64,000 nucleotides of DNA from NCBI RefSeq assembly GCF_014842995.1, contig NZ_JACYXL010000001.1:869183-933182 (forward strand), written 5' to 3'. The stretch is from Rhodanobacter sp. 7MK24 (GTDB taxonomy: Bacteria; Pseudomonadota; Gammaproteobacteria; Xanthomonadales; Rhodanobacteraceae). The notes under the pieces were generated by a model. The model did not search any database, had not been told where the DNA came from, and saw only the letters and a program-made list of their open reading frames with translations. Below, one piece after another: positions 30,831-40,888 of this stretch (its first letter is position 1; every line of letters begins with the position of its first letter). A program made the translations under genes and the position numbers.

Positions 30831-32440
30831 TGCGGATGCCGGATCTGCGCAGCGCCGTCGACCGCCATGCCTTGTCTGCCTGTCTGCTGTTCGGAGCAAT
30901 TGGAGCCTTGCTCCTGAGGCAGGATGCGAGCTGGGACCTGCGGAATTACCACCTCTACAACGTCTGGGCCCTGCTGCACGGGCGACTCACGATCGATCTG
31001 GCTGCGGCCGGGCTCCAGAGCTATTTCAATCCGCTGCTGGATCTGCCGTATTACCTGCTTGGCATGGGGCCTCTTGCGCACCTGCCGCGACTGTTGGCCG
31101 CCCTGCAAGGGCTGTGGTACGGCGGCATGGTGTTCGTGTTGCTGCGGATCGCAATGCGGTTGGCGGATTTGCAGGGGAGAGCCTTCGGCGCGGGCGACTT
31201 GTTCGCAGTGCTGATCGGCGCCACGGGCACCATGACCGTATCGCAGGTCGGACTGAGTTCCAACGAGATGCCGTTGGCCATGCTGGTATTGCTGGCCGTC
31301 TACCTGCTACTGCCGCTATGTGCCGAAGATCCGGTCGAGCGGGCGGCCCAACGGGTCTTGCTGGCTGGCCTGCTATGCGGCTTGGCGGCGGGATTGAAGC
31401 CCACGGCCATCGTCTATTCGCCAGCCCTGGCGTGCGCCTTGCTGGTGGCTTGCGTGGGCCGTGCGGGGACATGGCGGCTGTGTCTGCTGTTCGTGGCCGC
31501 GGCGTCGGGTGGATTTCTTGCCGTCTATGGCTGGTGGGGCGTGAAGCTGTGGAGCCTGACCGGAAACCCCGTGTTTCCGATGTTCAACCAGGTTTTCCAT
31601 TCGGCTTGGCTGCCGCCCGTCAGTGGTACCGATATTCGTTTCCTGCCGAAAACAGCTGGGCAATGGCTGTTTTATCCGTGCTACTGGGTGTTCAAGAACC
31701 AGTGGCTGGTCACCGAAACAAGATTTGCCGATCCGCGCTACGCATTGGCGATGGCCGCGCTGGCCGTATTGGCTGCCTCTGCATGGTTTCGTCGCAAGCA
31801 AGCCGCGGCCGGCGGACGTGCCTTACGCCTGTTGGCGGTATTCGTCGTGCTGGCCTATGTGGCGTGGCTGCGGCTGTTCTCGATACTGCGGTATGTGATC
31901 CCACTTGAAGCCTTGACGGGCTTGTTGCTGTTGCTGGCGATACAGGCCCTGCTCGCCGTTGCCGGCAAAGGTCGGTCGTCACGGTCGTGGCTTGCATGGT
32001 GCATGGCCGGTATCTTTCTCATGTCGGTCTACTGCAGTCATTACCCCAGCTGGGGGCGCGCCGACTATGCCGACACCGTATTTAACGTGCGTGCGCCAGC
32101 CGTCGAGCCGGGAAGCACGGTGTTGCTGATCGGTCAGCCATTGGCTTACATCATTCCGTTCATCGGCAATGCGGAATCCAGCCAGTTCATCGGATTGACA
32201 TCGTTCAACCAGCACGCCGGGAATTACCGGTTGAACGCACTCGTGCGCGAGCGCCTGCATAGCCACCAAGGCCCCATTTACGCACTGCTGGAAAGTAATG
32301 TCGCGAGCGGAGCAGAGGCATTGCAGCAGTGGTTGCCGGGGGCGCAATTCGCCGGACAGTGCGAGGTGGTGTCAAGCAATCTTCATAATCGCCGGTACGA
32401 TGACGCAAATCTGCGGTTGTGCAGGGTTTTGCAACATTGA
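30830..32440 (+). CDS. Multi-spanning membrane protein, GT-C glycosyltransferase-like
   Basis: A 536-residue integral membrane protein with 10-12 hydrophobic segments. An acidic motif sits after the first helix (DASWDLRNYHLYN, about 32-45), the position of the catalytic aspartate loop in GT-C enzymes. A C-terminal soluble region (about 430-536) follows the last helices. I recognise no exact family. Its start overlaps the GT2 stop by one base, so the two are coupled; together they look like a lipid-linked donor synthase and its transferase. The acceptor, perhaps lipopolysaccharide or a protein, is unknown. Confidence 0.65.
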   Translation: MRMPDLRSAVDRHALSACLLFGAIGALLLRQDASWDLRNYHLYNVWALLHGRLTIDLAAAGLQSYFNPLLDLPYYLLGMGPLAHLPRLLAALQGLWYGGMVFVLLRIAMRLADLQGRAFGAGDLFAVLIGATGTMTVSQVGLSSNEMPLAMLVLLAVYLLLPLCAEDPVERAAQRVLLAGLLCGLAAGLKPTAIVYSPALACALLVACVGRAGTWRLCLLFVAAASGGFLAVYGWWGVKLWSLTGNPVFPMFNQVFHSAWLPPVSGTDIRFLPKTAGQWLFYPCYWVFKNQWLVTETRFADPRYALAMAALAVLAASAWFRRKQAAAGGRALRLLAVFVVLAYVAWLRLFSILRYVIPLEALTGLLLLLAIQALLAVAGKGRSSRSWLAWCMAGIFLMSVYCSHYPSWGRADYADTVFNVRAPAVEPGSTVLLIGQPLAYIIPFIGNAESSQFIGLTSFNQHAGNYRLNALVRERLHSHQGPIYALLESNVASGAEALQQWLPGAQFAGQCEVVSSNLHNRRYDDANLRLCRVLQH

Positions 32441-32502
32441 CCGCGAGCCTGCGGGATTGCCCGAGGCGCTACGATACGAACACCGGTTGACGAGGGCGCG
32501 CG

Positions 32503-33570
32503 ATGAGCGGACAGACAGGCGATTTCATCAAGGATTGGCAGGTGCTTGCCCAGCAATCCTGGGATGCATGGTTGCGGCAGATGCAGCCCGCCGCCGCCGT
32601 GCCTCCGCCCGGAAATGAGGCGTTCGAACGCACGCTGGCCGGACTCAAGGGCTGCTTCGACTGGATGCAGGGCGTGGCCGCGGCCGGCGCCAGTCAGCCT
32701 GGTACGGACTGGCAGACCCTGTTGCGCTCATGGGCGGGTTCCGGCAACCAGCCTTTCACGCAAGCCTTCAACGGCATCGACAACGCGGCTGCACAGGGTT
32801 TCGTGCAGCAGTGGCAGGCGTGGCTGCAATCGATGCAGGGCGGCGGTTTTGTTGCGCAGGTCGCGGCGGGCGGCCCGGTGCCGGGTTTCGGCCTGCATCG
32901 CGAACAGTTGATGCAGCATCAGGAAATGGCTGCCGCGATCCAGACTGCGCTGGAAGCGAATGCGCGCTACCAGGAACTGATCCAGCGCGCGAACACGCAA
33001 GGGCTGGAGCGCCTGCAGGCGACGCTCGCCAGACGTGACGCGTCGAGTCCACCGATCGAGTCGCTCAAGGCGCTGTATGACCTCTGGGTTGACGCCGCGG
33101 AGGAGGCCTATGCTGAAATCGCGTTGTCCGACGAGTTCCGCGCGGCCTATGGCGAGATGATCAACAGCCAGATGCGCGTGCGCCAGCTGCAGCAAAAGCA
33201 GACCGGCCAGCTATGCCGCGAGCTGGGCCTGCCCACGCGCGAGGAAGTTTCCTCGCTGGGTGAGCGTCTGCAACAATTGCGCCGCGACCTGCGCAAGCAG
33301 CATGGCGGCGAGGCCGCGGATGAAATCCTCGCGTTGCGTCGCGAGGTGACGGCGCTCCGCCGCGAGTTGGCCGAGCTGGCCGGCAGGCCTGCCCGCACGC
33401 AGGGGGCTGCGGTCAAGCACGCGCGGGACGATGGGGCTACGGCCAAGCCGGCACGTGCGAAGGCTGCCGTGGCCAAGTCCACCAGCGGGCGCGCCGCCAG
33501 CACTGCCGCGAAGAAGGCGCCTGCTCGCGCCAAGCCCGTACTGGCCAACGGCCGCTCGCGCAAGCGCTGA
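32503..33570 (+). CDS. phaE: Class III poly(hydroxyalkanoate) synthase subunit PhaE
   Basis: A 355-residue non-catalytic partner of class III PhaC. The N-terminus (DFIKDWQVLAQQSWDAWL) and the helical W-rich body match PhaE, including the SLKALYDLWVDAAEEAYAEI region at about 185-205. The region 230-290 is coiled-coil-like. The last 55-60 residues are an Ala/Lys/Arg/Pro-rich tail resembling histone H1 or the PhaF phasin tail, which is unusual for the subunit. phaC follows after 14 bases, so the two form an operon. The protein is expected at the surface of PHA granules. Confidence 0.88.
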   Translation: MSGQTGDFIKDWQVLAQQSWDAWLRQMQPAAAVPPPGNEAFERTLAGLKGCFDWMQGVAAAGASQPGTDWQTLLRSWAGSGNQPFTQAFNGIDNAAAQGFVQQWQAWLQSMQGGGFVAQVAAGGPVPGFGLHREQLMQHQEMAAAIQTALEANARYQELIQRANTQGLERLQATLARRDASSPPIESLKALYDLWVDAAEEAYAEIALSDEFRAAYGEMINSQMRVRQLQQKQTGQLCRELGLPTREEVSSLGERLQQLRRDLRKQHGGEAADEILALRREVTALRRELAELAGRPARTQGAAVKHARDDGATAKPARAKAAVAKSTSGRAASTAAKKAPARAKPVLANGRSRKR

Positions 33571-33584
33571 CAGGAAGAGCCATC

Positions 33585-34652
33585 ATGGATAACCCGCTCC
33601 ATCTCGATCCCACGCGACTGATGCAGGAAATCGGAACGTTCCAGCGCAAGCTCAGTGCCGGCATGGGCCATCTGCGCAGCATGAGCGAGCCCAGTTACGC
33701 CAACACGCCACGCGAACTGGTGTATGCCGAGGACAAGCTCAAGTTGTGGCATATGAAAGGCGATCGCGCGCCCACCACACGGACTCCCACGCTGATCGTC
33801 TACGCGCTGGTCAACACGGTCTGGATGACCGACCTGCAGGCCGACCGCTCGCTGGTGCGCAACCTGCTCGCGCAGGGCGAGGACGTCTATCTGATCGACT
33901 GGGGCTACCCGGACGGAGCCGATCGCTGGCTGACGCTGGACGATTATCTCAACGGCTACCTCGATCGCTGCGTGGACGCGCTGTGCGAACGTCACAGCCT
34001 CGACGCCGTCAATCTGCTCGGCATCTGCCAGGGCGGCGCGTTCTCGCTGTGCTACAGCGCGATGCATCCGGAGAAGGTCAAGAACCTCGTCACCATGGTG
34101 ACGCCGGTGGACTTCCAGACGCCGGACAACATGCTTTCGCACTGGTGCCGCGCGATGGATGCGGATCTGTTCGTCGATACGCTGGGCAACGTGCCGGCGA
34201 TGCTGATGAACTGGGTCTACCTCACGCTGAAGCCGGTACGCCTGAACCAGCAGAAATACGTGAGCCTGGTGGACATCCTCGACAAGCCCGCGGAGCTGGA
34301 GAACTTCCTGCGCATGGAGCGCTGGATCTTCGACTCGCCCGATCAGGCCGGCGAAGCCTTCCGCCAGTTCATCAAGGATTTCTACCAGGGCAACAAGCTG
34401 GTGAAGGGCGGCCTTGTCATCGGCGACCGCGAGGTGGATCTCGGCATGGTCAGCCAGCCGGTGCTGAACATCTATGCCGAGCAGGATCATCTGGTGCCAC
34501 CGGACGCTTCGCGTGCGTTGAAGCGTCGCATCGGCACCTCCGACTACACCGAGCTTGCGTTCAAGGGCGGCCATATCGGCATCTACGTCTCCGGCCGCGC
34601 ACAGCGCGAGGTGCCGCCGGCGATCCACCAGTGGTTGCGCGCGCGCGACTGA
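33585..34652 (+). CDS. phaC: Class III poly(hydroxyalkanoate) synthase catalytic subunit PhaC
   Basis: A 355-residue alpha/beta-hydrolase-fold enzyme that polymerises 3-hydroxyacyl-CoA into storage polyester. The length is typical of class III, and the catalytic triad is visible: Cys148 in the lipase-like box GICQGG, Asp301 in EQDHLVPP and His330 in GGHIGIY. It follows phaE directly, AGGAAGAG precedes the ATG, and a small PspC-domain gene comes next. No phaA, phaB or phasin gene is nearby, so monomer supply must come from elsewhere. Confidence 0.95.
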   Translation: MDNPLHLDPTRLMQEIGTFQRKLSAGMGHLRSMSEPSYANTPRELVYAEDKLKLWHMKGDRAPTTRTPTLIVYALVNTVWMTDLQADRSLVRNLLAQGEDVYLIDWGYPDGADRWLTLDDYLNGYLDRCVDALCERHSLDAVNLLGICQGGAFSLCYSAMHPEKVKNLVTMVTPVDFQTPDNMLSHWCRAMDADLFVDTLGNVPAMLMNWVYLTLKPVRLNQQKYVSLVDILDKPAELENFLRMERWIFDSPDQAGEAFRQFIKDFYQGNKLVKGGLVIGDREVDLGMVSQPVLNIYAEQDHLVPPDASRALKRRIGTSDYTELAFKGGHIGIYVSGRAQREVPPAIHQWLRARD

Positions 34653-34669
34653 CCCGCCAGGAGCCATCC

Positions 34670-34855
34670 ATGGAAAAACGTCTCTATCGTTCCCGCCAGA
34701 ACCGCACGCTGGCCGGTGTCTGCGGCGGCATCGCCGAATATCTCGGTTGGGATCCGACCCTGGTGCGGGTGGCATGGATCATCCTCACCCTGCTGGGTGG
34801 CTCGGGCATCCTGATTTACCTGATTTTCTGGCTGGTGATGCCGGAATCGCCCTGA
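34670..34855 (+). CDS. Small PspC-domain membrane protein
   Basis: A 61-residue protein consisting only of a PspC domain: the [22 protein letters not shown] core followed by one transmembrane helix (about 36-57). PspC proteins act in envelope stress responses in some bacteria, but stand-alone copies like this one are often unassigned. CAGGAG lies six bases before the ATG. It sits 17 bases after phaC and 28 before mtnA, so it may be co-transcribed with the PHA genes. Its length is complete for a minimal PspC. Confidence 0.85.
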   Translation: MEKRLYRSRQNRTLAGVCGGIAEYLGWDPTLVRVAWIILTLLGGSGILIYLIFWLVMPESP

Positions 34856-34883
34856 CTTTTTCGCTCCAACACACGAAGTTCCC

Positions 34884-35897
34884 ATGGATTACGACCGCTA
34901 CGACCGCGTCCGCGCCGTGCAATGGCGCGGCGACCACCTCCGTTTGCTCGACCAGCGCCTGTTGCCGCAGGAGGAGCGCTGGATCGATTGCCGCGACGCC
35001 TCCGCGGTGACGCAGGCCATCAAGGATCTCGCCGTGCGCGGCGCCCCGGCCATCGGCATCGCTGCCGCGTGGGGTGTGGTGCTGGCCGCGCAGCAAGGGG
35101 CGCCGCTGGACACCGCACTGGCGCAGTTGCGCGCGGCGCGGCCCACCGCGGTGAACCTGATGTGGGCGCTGGACCGCATGAAGGCGCGCGTCGCCGCAGG
35201 TGCGGATGCGCAGACGCTGGAGCGCGAAGCGCAGGCGATCCAGGACGAAGACCTTGCCGCCAATCGTCACATGGGCAGCCTGGGCGCGGCGCTGATCGCG
35301 CCGGGTTCGGGCGTGCTCACCCATTGCAATACCGGTTCGCTGGCTACCGCGGGTTTCGGCACAGCGTTGGGAGTGATCCGCGCGGGTGTGGCGCAGGGGC
35401 GCATCGCCCGTGTGTTCGCAGGCGAGACGCGGCCCTGGCAGCAGGGTGCGCGGCTGACCATGTACGAACTGGTGCGCGACGGCATTCCCGCGCAGCTGAT
35501 CGCGGATTCGGCTGCCTCGCACCTGATGAAGTCGGGGGCAGTGCAATGGGTGGTCGTGGGCGCCGATCGCATCGCCGCGAACGGCGACACCGCGAACAAG
35601 ATCGGCACCTACCAGCTCGCCATCGCGGCGAAGCACCACGGCGTGAAGTTCATGGTGGCCGCGCCGTCTTCCACGGTGGACATGGCCACGCCTTCGGGCG
35701 ACCACATCGAGATCGAACTGCGCGATCCGGCGGAATTGCTCGCCGTCGGCGGCAGGCGCGTGGTGGTGGAAGGCGCCGAGGCCTGGAACCCGGTGTTCGA
35801 CGTGACGCCTGCCGGCCTGATCGACGCCATCGTCACCGAGCGCGGCGTGATCGAGCGGCCGACCGAAGCCGCGATGCGCACGATGTTCGGCGCATGA
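34884..35897 (+). CDS. mtnA: S-methyl-5-thioribose-1-phosphate isomerase
   Basis: A 337-residue enzyme of the methionine salvage pathway that isomerises methylthioribose 1-phosphate to methylthioribulose 1-phosphate. It is related to eIF2B subunits. The catalytic Cys148 in HCNTGSLAT and Asp228 in [19 protein letters not shown] are present, as is the N-terminal [13 protein letters not shown] segment. No other salvage genes are adjacent. The stop overlaps the start of the GtrA-like gene (ATGA). Confidence 0.94.
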   Translation: MDYDRYDRVRAVQWRGDHLRLLDQRLLPQEERWIDCRDASAVTQAIKDLAVRGAPAIGIAAAWGVVLAAQQGAPLDTALAQLRAARPTAVNLMWALDRMKARVAAGADAQTLEREAQAIQDEDLAANRHMGSLGAALIAPGSGVLTHCNTGSLATAGFGTALGVIRAGVAQGRIARVFAGETRPWQQGARLTMYELVRDGIPAQLIADSAASHLMKSGAVQWVVVGADRIAANGDTANKIGTYQLAIAAKHHGVKFMVAAPSSTVDMATPSGDHIEIELRDPAELLAVGGRRVVVEGAEAWNPVFDVTPAGLIDAIVTERGVIERPTEAAMRTMFGA

Positions 35898-36304
35898 GGC
35901 ACGGTCGCGAGCTGATGTTGTTCGCGGTTGGCGGCGGCATCGGCTTCGTGATCGATGCCGCCATCCTGCAGGCGCTGGTGTCGTTGTGCGGAGCCAACCC
36001 CTACGTCGCGCAGGTCTTTGCCTTTCTCGCCGCGGCCACGGTGACCTGGTGGTGGAACCGCAGCCGCACCTTCGCGGAACGCTCCAGCGGCCGTTCCTTG
36101 CTGGGCGAATGGCTGCACTGGATGGCCCTGATGGGTTTCGGTGCCGTGGTCAATTACGCCGCCTACGCGGGCAGCCTCCTGCTGTTTCCGTCCTGGCGTC
36201 GCTGGCCCGTGCTGGCCGTGGCGGTGGGTTCGGCCGTTGCCGCCGTGGTCAATTACGCGGGTGCCCGCATGATGCTTTACAAGAAGCCCAAAGAGCATTC
36301 ATAA
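35894..36304 (+). CDS. GtrA family membrane protein
   Basis: A 136-residue protein with four predicted transmembrane helices. The N-terminal [20 protein letters not shown] helix and the WWWNRSRTF turn after the second helix are GtrA features. GtrA proteins are thought to flip lipid-linked sugars across the inner membrane. The gene is translationally coupled to mtnA, an unlikely functional partner; the GT2 and GT-C genes upstream at 29874-32440 would be the logical partners. Confidence 0.85.
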   Translation: MRHGRELMLFAVGGGIGFVIDAAILQALVSLCGANPYVAQVFAFLAAATVTWWWNRSRTFAERSSGRSLLGEWLHWMALMGFGAVVNYAAYAGSLLLFPSWRRWPVLAVAVGSAVAAVVNYAGARMMLYKKPKEHS

Positions 36305-36330
36305 GTCATTGAATTAAAAGCGCATTTTGC

Positions 36331-36359
36331 TTGGTTGAAATGTGCATCTGTGCTATGAT
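36331..36359 (+). promoter_or_regulatory. gyrA: gyrA promoter
   Basis: TTGGTT (36331-36336), a 17-base spacer and TATGAT (36354-36359) preceded by TGC form a good extended -10 sigma-70 promoter. Transcription would start near 36366, leaving about a 100-base leader before gyrA. The surrounding DNA is locally AT-rich. Confidence 0.65.
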
Positions 36360-36466
36360 TCCAAGATTGCGCGAGAGGCTTTGGCGCGGCATGCGACGGC
36401 GCCTCCGTGCGCGCTTCGTGCCGCACCTGTCTCGCGCTCCTTTCAGTCCTCCAGGGAAGCCACTCA

Positions 36467-39139
36467 ATGGCAGAACTCGCCAAAGAAGTCATTCGCGTCA
36501 ACATCGAAGACGAGATGCGCCAGAGCTATCTCGACTACGCGATGAGCGTGATCGTAGGCCGCGCGCTGCCGGACGTGCGGGACGGCCTGAAGCCGGTACA
36601 TCGCCGCGTATTGTTCGCGATGAACGAGCTGAGCAACGCCTGGAACAAGCCTTACAAGAAGTCGGCCCGCGTGGTCGGCGACGTGATCGGTAAATACCAT
36701 CCGCACGGCGACGCGTCCGTGTATGACGCCATCGTGCGCATGGCGCAGCCGTTCTCGCTGCGCTACATGCTGGTCGATGGCCAGGGCAACTTCGGTTCGG
36801 TGGACGGCGACAACGCGGCAGCGATGCGCTACACCGAGGTGCGCATGTCGCGCCTCACGCACGAATTGCTCGCCGACATCGACAAGGAAACCGTCGACTT
36901 CGGGCCCAATTACGACGAGAGCGAGAACGAGCCGCTGGTGCTGCCCACCCGTGTGCCGAACCTGCTGGTGAACGGATCGGCAGGTATCGCGGTGGGCATG
37001 GCCACCAATGTGCCGCCGCACAATCTGAACGAGGTTATCGCCGCCACCATCGCGCTGATCGACGATCCGGTGCTGTCGGTCGACGACCTGATGCGCTACG
37101 TTCCCGGCCCGGACTTCCCCACCGCCGGCATCATCAACGGCTCCTCCGGCATCGTCGAGGCCTATCGCACCGGACGCGGCCGCATCCTGGTGCGTGCCAA
37201 GACCGAGATCGAGACCGAGAGCAACGGCCGCGAGACCATCCTCGTCCACGAGCTGCCGTACCAGGTGAACAAGGCGCGGCTGATCGAGAAGATCGCCGAG
37301 CTGGTCAAGGAAAAGAAGATCGAGGGCATCAGCGAGCTGCGCGACGAGTCCGACAAGGACGGCATGCGCGTCGTCATCGAGATCCGCAAGGACGCGATGG
37401 CCGACGTGGTGCTGAACAACCTGTTCCAGCAGACCCAGCTGCAGGTCACCTTCGGCATCAACATGGTGGCGTTGCTGGACGGCCAGCCGCGCCTGCTGAA
37501 CCTCAAGGACATCCTCGAGGCCTTCATCCGCCATCGCCGCGAGGTGGTGACCCGCCGCACCATCTTCGAACTGCGCAAGGCACGCGCCCGTGCGCACATC
37601 CTCGAAGGCCTCACCGTCGCGCTAGCCAACATCGACGAGATGATCGAGCTGATCAAGACCTCGGCCTCGCCGGCCGAGGCGCGCGAACGCATGCTGGCGC
37701 GCAAGTGGCAGCCGGGCATGGTGGGTGCGCTGCTCGCCGCTGCAGGCGCCGAGGCTTCGCGGCCGGAGGACATGGACCCGCGCGATGGTCTCAAGCCTGG
37801 TGGTTACCAGCTCTCCGAGGTACAGGCGCAGGAGATCCTCGCCATGCGCCTGCATCGCCTCACCGGCCTGGAGCAGGAGAAGCTCTCCGACGAATACCGC
37901 GAAATCCTCGAAGCCATCCGCGGCTTGATCGAGATTCTTGAGAATCCGGAACGCCTGCTCGCGGTGATCCGTGAAGAGCTCGAGACGATCAAGAACGAGT
38001 TCGGCGATGCGCGTCGCACCGAGATCCAGCACTCGCAGGAGGACTTGAACGTCCTCGACCTGATCGCGCCGGAAGACATGGTGGTCACGCTGTCGCACAC
38101 CGGCTACATCAAGCGCCAGCCGGCCAGCACTTATCGTGCTCAACGGCGTGGCGGCAAGGGGCGTTCCGCCTCCGCGTTGAAGGACGAGGATTTCGTCGAG
38201 CAGCTGTGGGTGGTGAACACCCACGACACCCTGCTTACCTTCACCAGCACCGGTCGCGTGTATTGGCTCAAGGTCTACCAGATACCGGAGGCGGGGTCGG
38301 GCGCGCGCGGCAAACCCATCATCAACCTGCTGCCGCTGACCGCAGGCGAGAAGGTGCAGGCCGTGCAGCCGGTGCGCGAGTACGGCGAAGACCGCTACGT
38401 GTTTTTCGCCACCAAGCACGGCACAGTGAAGAAGACGCCGCTCAGCGAATTCGCATTCCAGCTGCAGAAGGGCAAGATCGCGATCAACCTCGACGAGGGC
38501 GATGCGCTGGTCAACGTTGAACTTACCGACGGCAACAGCGACGTGATGCTGTTTGCCTCCAATGGCCGCGCCGTGCGTTTCGCCGAGGGCGAGGTGCGCG
38601 TCATGGGCCGCACCGCCACAGGCGTGCGCGGCATCCGCCTTGCCGAAGGGGCGCAGGTCGTATCTCTGCTCGTGGTGGAGCATGCGGCCGAGCAGGCCGG
38701 TGGCGACGACGAGACCAACGAGGTGGACGAGGCCGAGGATCTGGCCGACGGCTCCACGTCGCCGTTGGAGAGCTACGTGCTGACCGCGACTGCGCGCGGT
38801 TACGGCAAGCGCACGCCGCTGTCGAAGTATCCGCGCAAGGGCCGTGGCATCCAGGGCGTCATCGGCATCCAGTGTTCCGAGCGCAACGGCAACCTGGTCG
38901 GCGCCGTGTCCCTCGACGAAACGCACGAGATCATGCTGATCTCCGACCAGGGCACCCTGGTGCGTACGCGCGCCGCGGAAATCGCCAAGGTCGGCCGCAT
39001 CACGCAGGGTGTCACCTTGATCCGCCTGCCGGCGGAGGAGTCGCTGGTCAGCCTGGTGCGTCTGGACGCCGAGGTGGACAACGGCGAAGAGCCGGCCCCC
39101 GAGGGTGCGGCGCCGGAACCGGGTCCGGACCTGGCCTGA
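36467..39139 (+). CDS. gyrA: DNA gyrase subunit A
   Basis: An 890-residue type IIA topoisomerase subunit that breaks and rejoins DNA during negative supercoiling. The winged-helix/tower breakage domain (about 1-520) has the catalytic Tyr122 in [10 protein letters not shown]. The C-terminal six-bladed pinwheel (about 535-860) includes the GyrA box QRRGGKG. In the quinolone-resistance region, [10 protein letters not shown] places Ala at position 83, Ser at 84 and Asp at 87, where E. coli has Ser83. The ATG at 36467 begins [12 protein letters not shown], the usual N-terminus; a longer frame adds a non-conserved segment. It has its own promoter and terminator. Confidence 0.97.
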   Translation: MAELAKEVIRVNIEDEMRQSYLDYAMSVIVGRALPDVRDGLKPVHRRVLFAMNELSNAWNKPYKKSARVVGDVIGKYHPHGDASVYDAIVRMAQPFSLRYMLVDGQGNFGSVDGDNAAAMRYTEVRMSRLTHELLADIDKETVDFGPNYDESENEPLVLPTRVPNLLVNGSAGIAVGMATNVPPHNLNEVIAATIALIDDPVLSVDDLMRYVPGPDFPTAGIINGSSGIVEAYRTGRGRILVRAKTEIETESNGRETILVHELPYQVNKARLIEKIAELVKEKKIEGISELRDESDKDGMRVVIEIRKDAMADVVLNNLFQQTQLQVTFGINMVALLDGQPRLLNLKDILEAFIRHRREVVTRRTIFELRKARARAHILEGLTVALANIDEMIELIKTSASPAEARERMLARKWQPGMVGALLAAAGAEASRPEDMDPRDGLKPGGYQLSEVQAQEILAMRLHRLTGLEQEKLSDEYREILEAIRGLIEILENPERLLAVIREELETIKNEFGDARRTEIQHSQEDLNVLDLIAPEDMVVTLSHTGYIKRQPASTYRAQRRGGKGRSASALKDEDFVEQLWVVNTHDTLLTFTSTGRVYWLKVYQIPEAGSGARGKPIINLLPLTAGEKVQAVQPVREYGEDRYVFFATKHGTVKKTPLSEFAFQLQKGKIAINLDEGDALVNVELTDGNSDVMLFASNGRAVRFAEGEVRVMGRTATGVRGIRLAEGAQVVSLLVVEHAAEQAGGDDETNEVDEAEDLADGSTSPLESYVLTATARGYGKRTPLSKYPRKGRGIQGVIGIQCSERNGNLVGAVSLDETHEIMLISDQGTLVRTRAAEIAKVGRITQGVTLIRLPAEESLVSLVRLDAEVDNGEEPAPEGAAPEPGPDLA

Positions 39140-39168
39140 TTCCCGTCGGGCGCCCTTGGGCTACGAAG

Positions 39169-39192
39169 AGCCCCGGCCAGGCCGGGGCTTTT
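39169..39192 (+). terminator. Terminator of gyrA
   Basis: AGCCCCGGC (39169-39177) pairs with GCCGGGGCT (39181-39189) over a 3-base loop, followed by TTT. It stands 30 bases after the gyrA stop. Confidence 0.8.
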
Positions 39193-39293
39193 CGCGTCCG
39201 ATGACTGGGTGGCTGGCGTCGCCATTTCAATTTCCCGGGCCACAAACGTCTTGCTGCCGAGTGTTCGATTGCGAGACGACGATCTTGAACGAG

Positions 39294-40337
39294 ATGCAGC
39301 ACACCTTGCCTGCCATGTCGCTGTCCGAACGGGCGGCGGCATGGCTTGGCGACGAGGTCCTTCCCCCGGCCATTGGTCATTTCCTGCGCTCGTTGCGCGG
39401 CCGCCACGATTGGCACGGCAAGGTTGACAGGCGCACCTTGATGGCAGCCAAGTACATCGCACGCTGCCTGGCGGTGTTTCGCCAGCAACTGGGCTTCCTG
39501 GCCTTTGTCGAGAGCGAGCCGGCATTGCGCGCGTTCCGGCGCCGTGATCCGCGCATGCTGGAGCGCCACCTACATCGCTACCTCAACACGGGTTGGCGTC
39601 GCAGCCAGCGCCTGCGAGCGATCCGCGGGCATTACCGCCATGCCCTGGCGGCGATGCCGACGCCTTTGTTCCGCGCGGTGTACGCCGAGGGTGCGGCGCC
39701 GCTGGGCCTGCTGACGCTGAAGGACGGCGGCCGGCTGATCCTGAGCCTGCGGCCGCCGATCTTCCTGGGGTGCGAGGGCGAGCTGTGCATTCAGCTTGCC
39801 GATGAACTCGGCAATCCGCTGTACCGCATCGTGGTCACGGTGATCGACGACGATACGCTGGCCATCGGCTGCATCCAAGGGCCCGTCGGCGGAGCGGCAC
39901 GGGAAACCGTACGTGAGTTGACGCGCAATCTGCATGGCCTGCGCCCGCGCTGCCTGATGCTGGCGCTGACCCGTGCACTGGCGCGACACTGGGGCCTGTC
40001 GCGGTTGCTGGCGGTCGGCAATGCGGCCCATCCCTTGCGCAATCCGCGGCGCCGCTTCGTGGCGGACTACGATGCGTACTGGGAGGAGCAGCAGGGCAGG
40101 GCCGCCGGCGGCGGTTGGTACGAATTGCCGTTGCAGCCGCTGCGCAAGGCCGAGGCGGACGTGCCCAGCCAGCATCGCTCCGCGTTCCGCAAGCGCGAAG
40201 CCTTGCGCATGGAGGCCGAGCGCCTGCTCGTCGAAGCGCTGGGTGCGATACCTGGACGCCACCAACGGCACACGCGGCACGTCGAGATGCCGGGCTTCGA
40301 CCGTCGATTGGAGGGGGCATGCGCAGAAGCGTCATGA
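39294..40337 (+). CDS. VirK/YbjX family (DUF535) protein
   Basis: A 347-residue cytoplasmic protein of the VirK/YbjX family, whose biochemical role is not established; members in enteric pathogens are linked to envelope or virulence traits. Recognisable parts are the hydrophobic strands LLTLKDGGRLILSLRPPIFLG and LYRIVVTVIDD, the IGCIQGP turn, and the NPRRRFVADYDAYWEE segment near 245-260. The start at MQHTLPAMSLSER is a best guess; MSLSER seven codons on is possible. Its stop overlaps the sigma-factor gene, so it appears to belong to the ECF/FecR/receptor unit. Confidence 0.75.
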   Translation: MQHTLPAMSLSERAAAWLGDEVLPPAIGHFLRSLRGRHDWHGKVDRRTLMAAKYIARCLAVFRQQLGFLAFVESEPALRAFRRRDPRMLERHLHRYLNTGWRRSQRLRAIRGHYRHALAAMPTPLFRAVYAEGAAPLGLLTLKDGGRLILSLRPPIFLGCEGELCIQLADELGNPLYRIVVTVIDDDTLAIGCIQGPVGGAARETVRELTRNLHGLRPRCLMLALTRALARHWGLSRLLAVGNAAHPLRNPRRRFVADYDAYWEEQQGRAAGGGWYELPLQPLRKAEADVPSQHRSAFRKREALRMEAERLLVEALGAIPGRHQRHTRHVEMPGFDRRLEGACAEAS

Positions 40338-40888
40338 ATCAGCCGCTAGACACCATCGATGCAACGATAGAGCAGCGCCAGGGGGCCAGTGTCGCGACGT
40401 TGTTCCGCGAACACAATCGCGCGCTGGTCGCGTTCCTGCAGTGCAGGCTCGGCTCGCTCGCCGATGCGCAGGAGTTGGCGCAGGAGGCTTACCTGCGCAT
40501 GCTCGTGCTGGAAAACTCCGGACGGATCGACTCGCCGCGTGCCTTCCTCTTCCGCATCGCAGCCAATCTCGCGGTCGATCGCCTGCGCATGCGCAAGCTG
40601 CGCGAGGCGCCAGCCATGGACGAGTTGCCGGAACCCGCGCCGGAGCTGCATCTAGCACCGGTGCCGGAGCGCCACGCGATGGCTTCCGAGCAATGGCGAG
40701 GATTGCAGGAGGCATTGCGCGAATTGCCGCCCAAGACCAGCCGTGCCTTTGTGCTGCACGTGATCGAGGGACGCGATTTCGAGGCGATCGCGCAAACCAT
40801 GGAGCTAAGCGCACGCATGGTGCGCTACCACGTCACCCGGGCGCTGGCACATTGCCGCGCACGCGTGGAAGAAAGGGAGATGCCGTGA
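40319..40888 (+). CDS. ECF (FecI-like) sigma-70 family factor
   Basis: A 189-residue extracytoplasmic-function sigma factor. Region 2 spans about residues 25-95 (LFREHNRALVAFLQCRLGS...AQELAQEAYLRML) and region 4 spans about 130-180 (LPPKTSRAFVLHVIEGRDF...ARMVRYHVTRALAHCR). A GGAGGG Shine-Dalgarno lies just before the ATG at 40319; the ATG at 40334 overlapping the upstream stop is an alternative. The fecR-like gene starts in its stop codon (TGATG). By analogy with FecI it would turn on the downstream TonB receptor when the receptor senses its ligand. Confidence 0.9.
   Translation: MRRSVMNQPLDTIDATIEQRQGASVATLFREHNRALVAFLQCRLGSLADAQELAQEAYLRMLVLENSGRIDSPRAFLFRIAANLAVDRLRMRKLREAPAMDELPEPAPELHLAPVPERHAMASEQWRGLQEALRELPPKTSRAFVLHVIEGRDFEAIAQTMELSARMVRYHVTRALAHCRARVEEREMP

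Noticed and set aside
34569-35005. Alternative reading frames across the phaC-mtnA junction
   Set aside because: They are Arg-rich shadows; the small PspC-domain gene at 34670-34855 explains the region.
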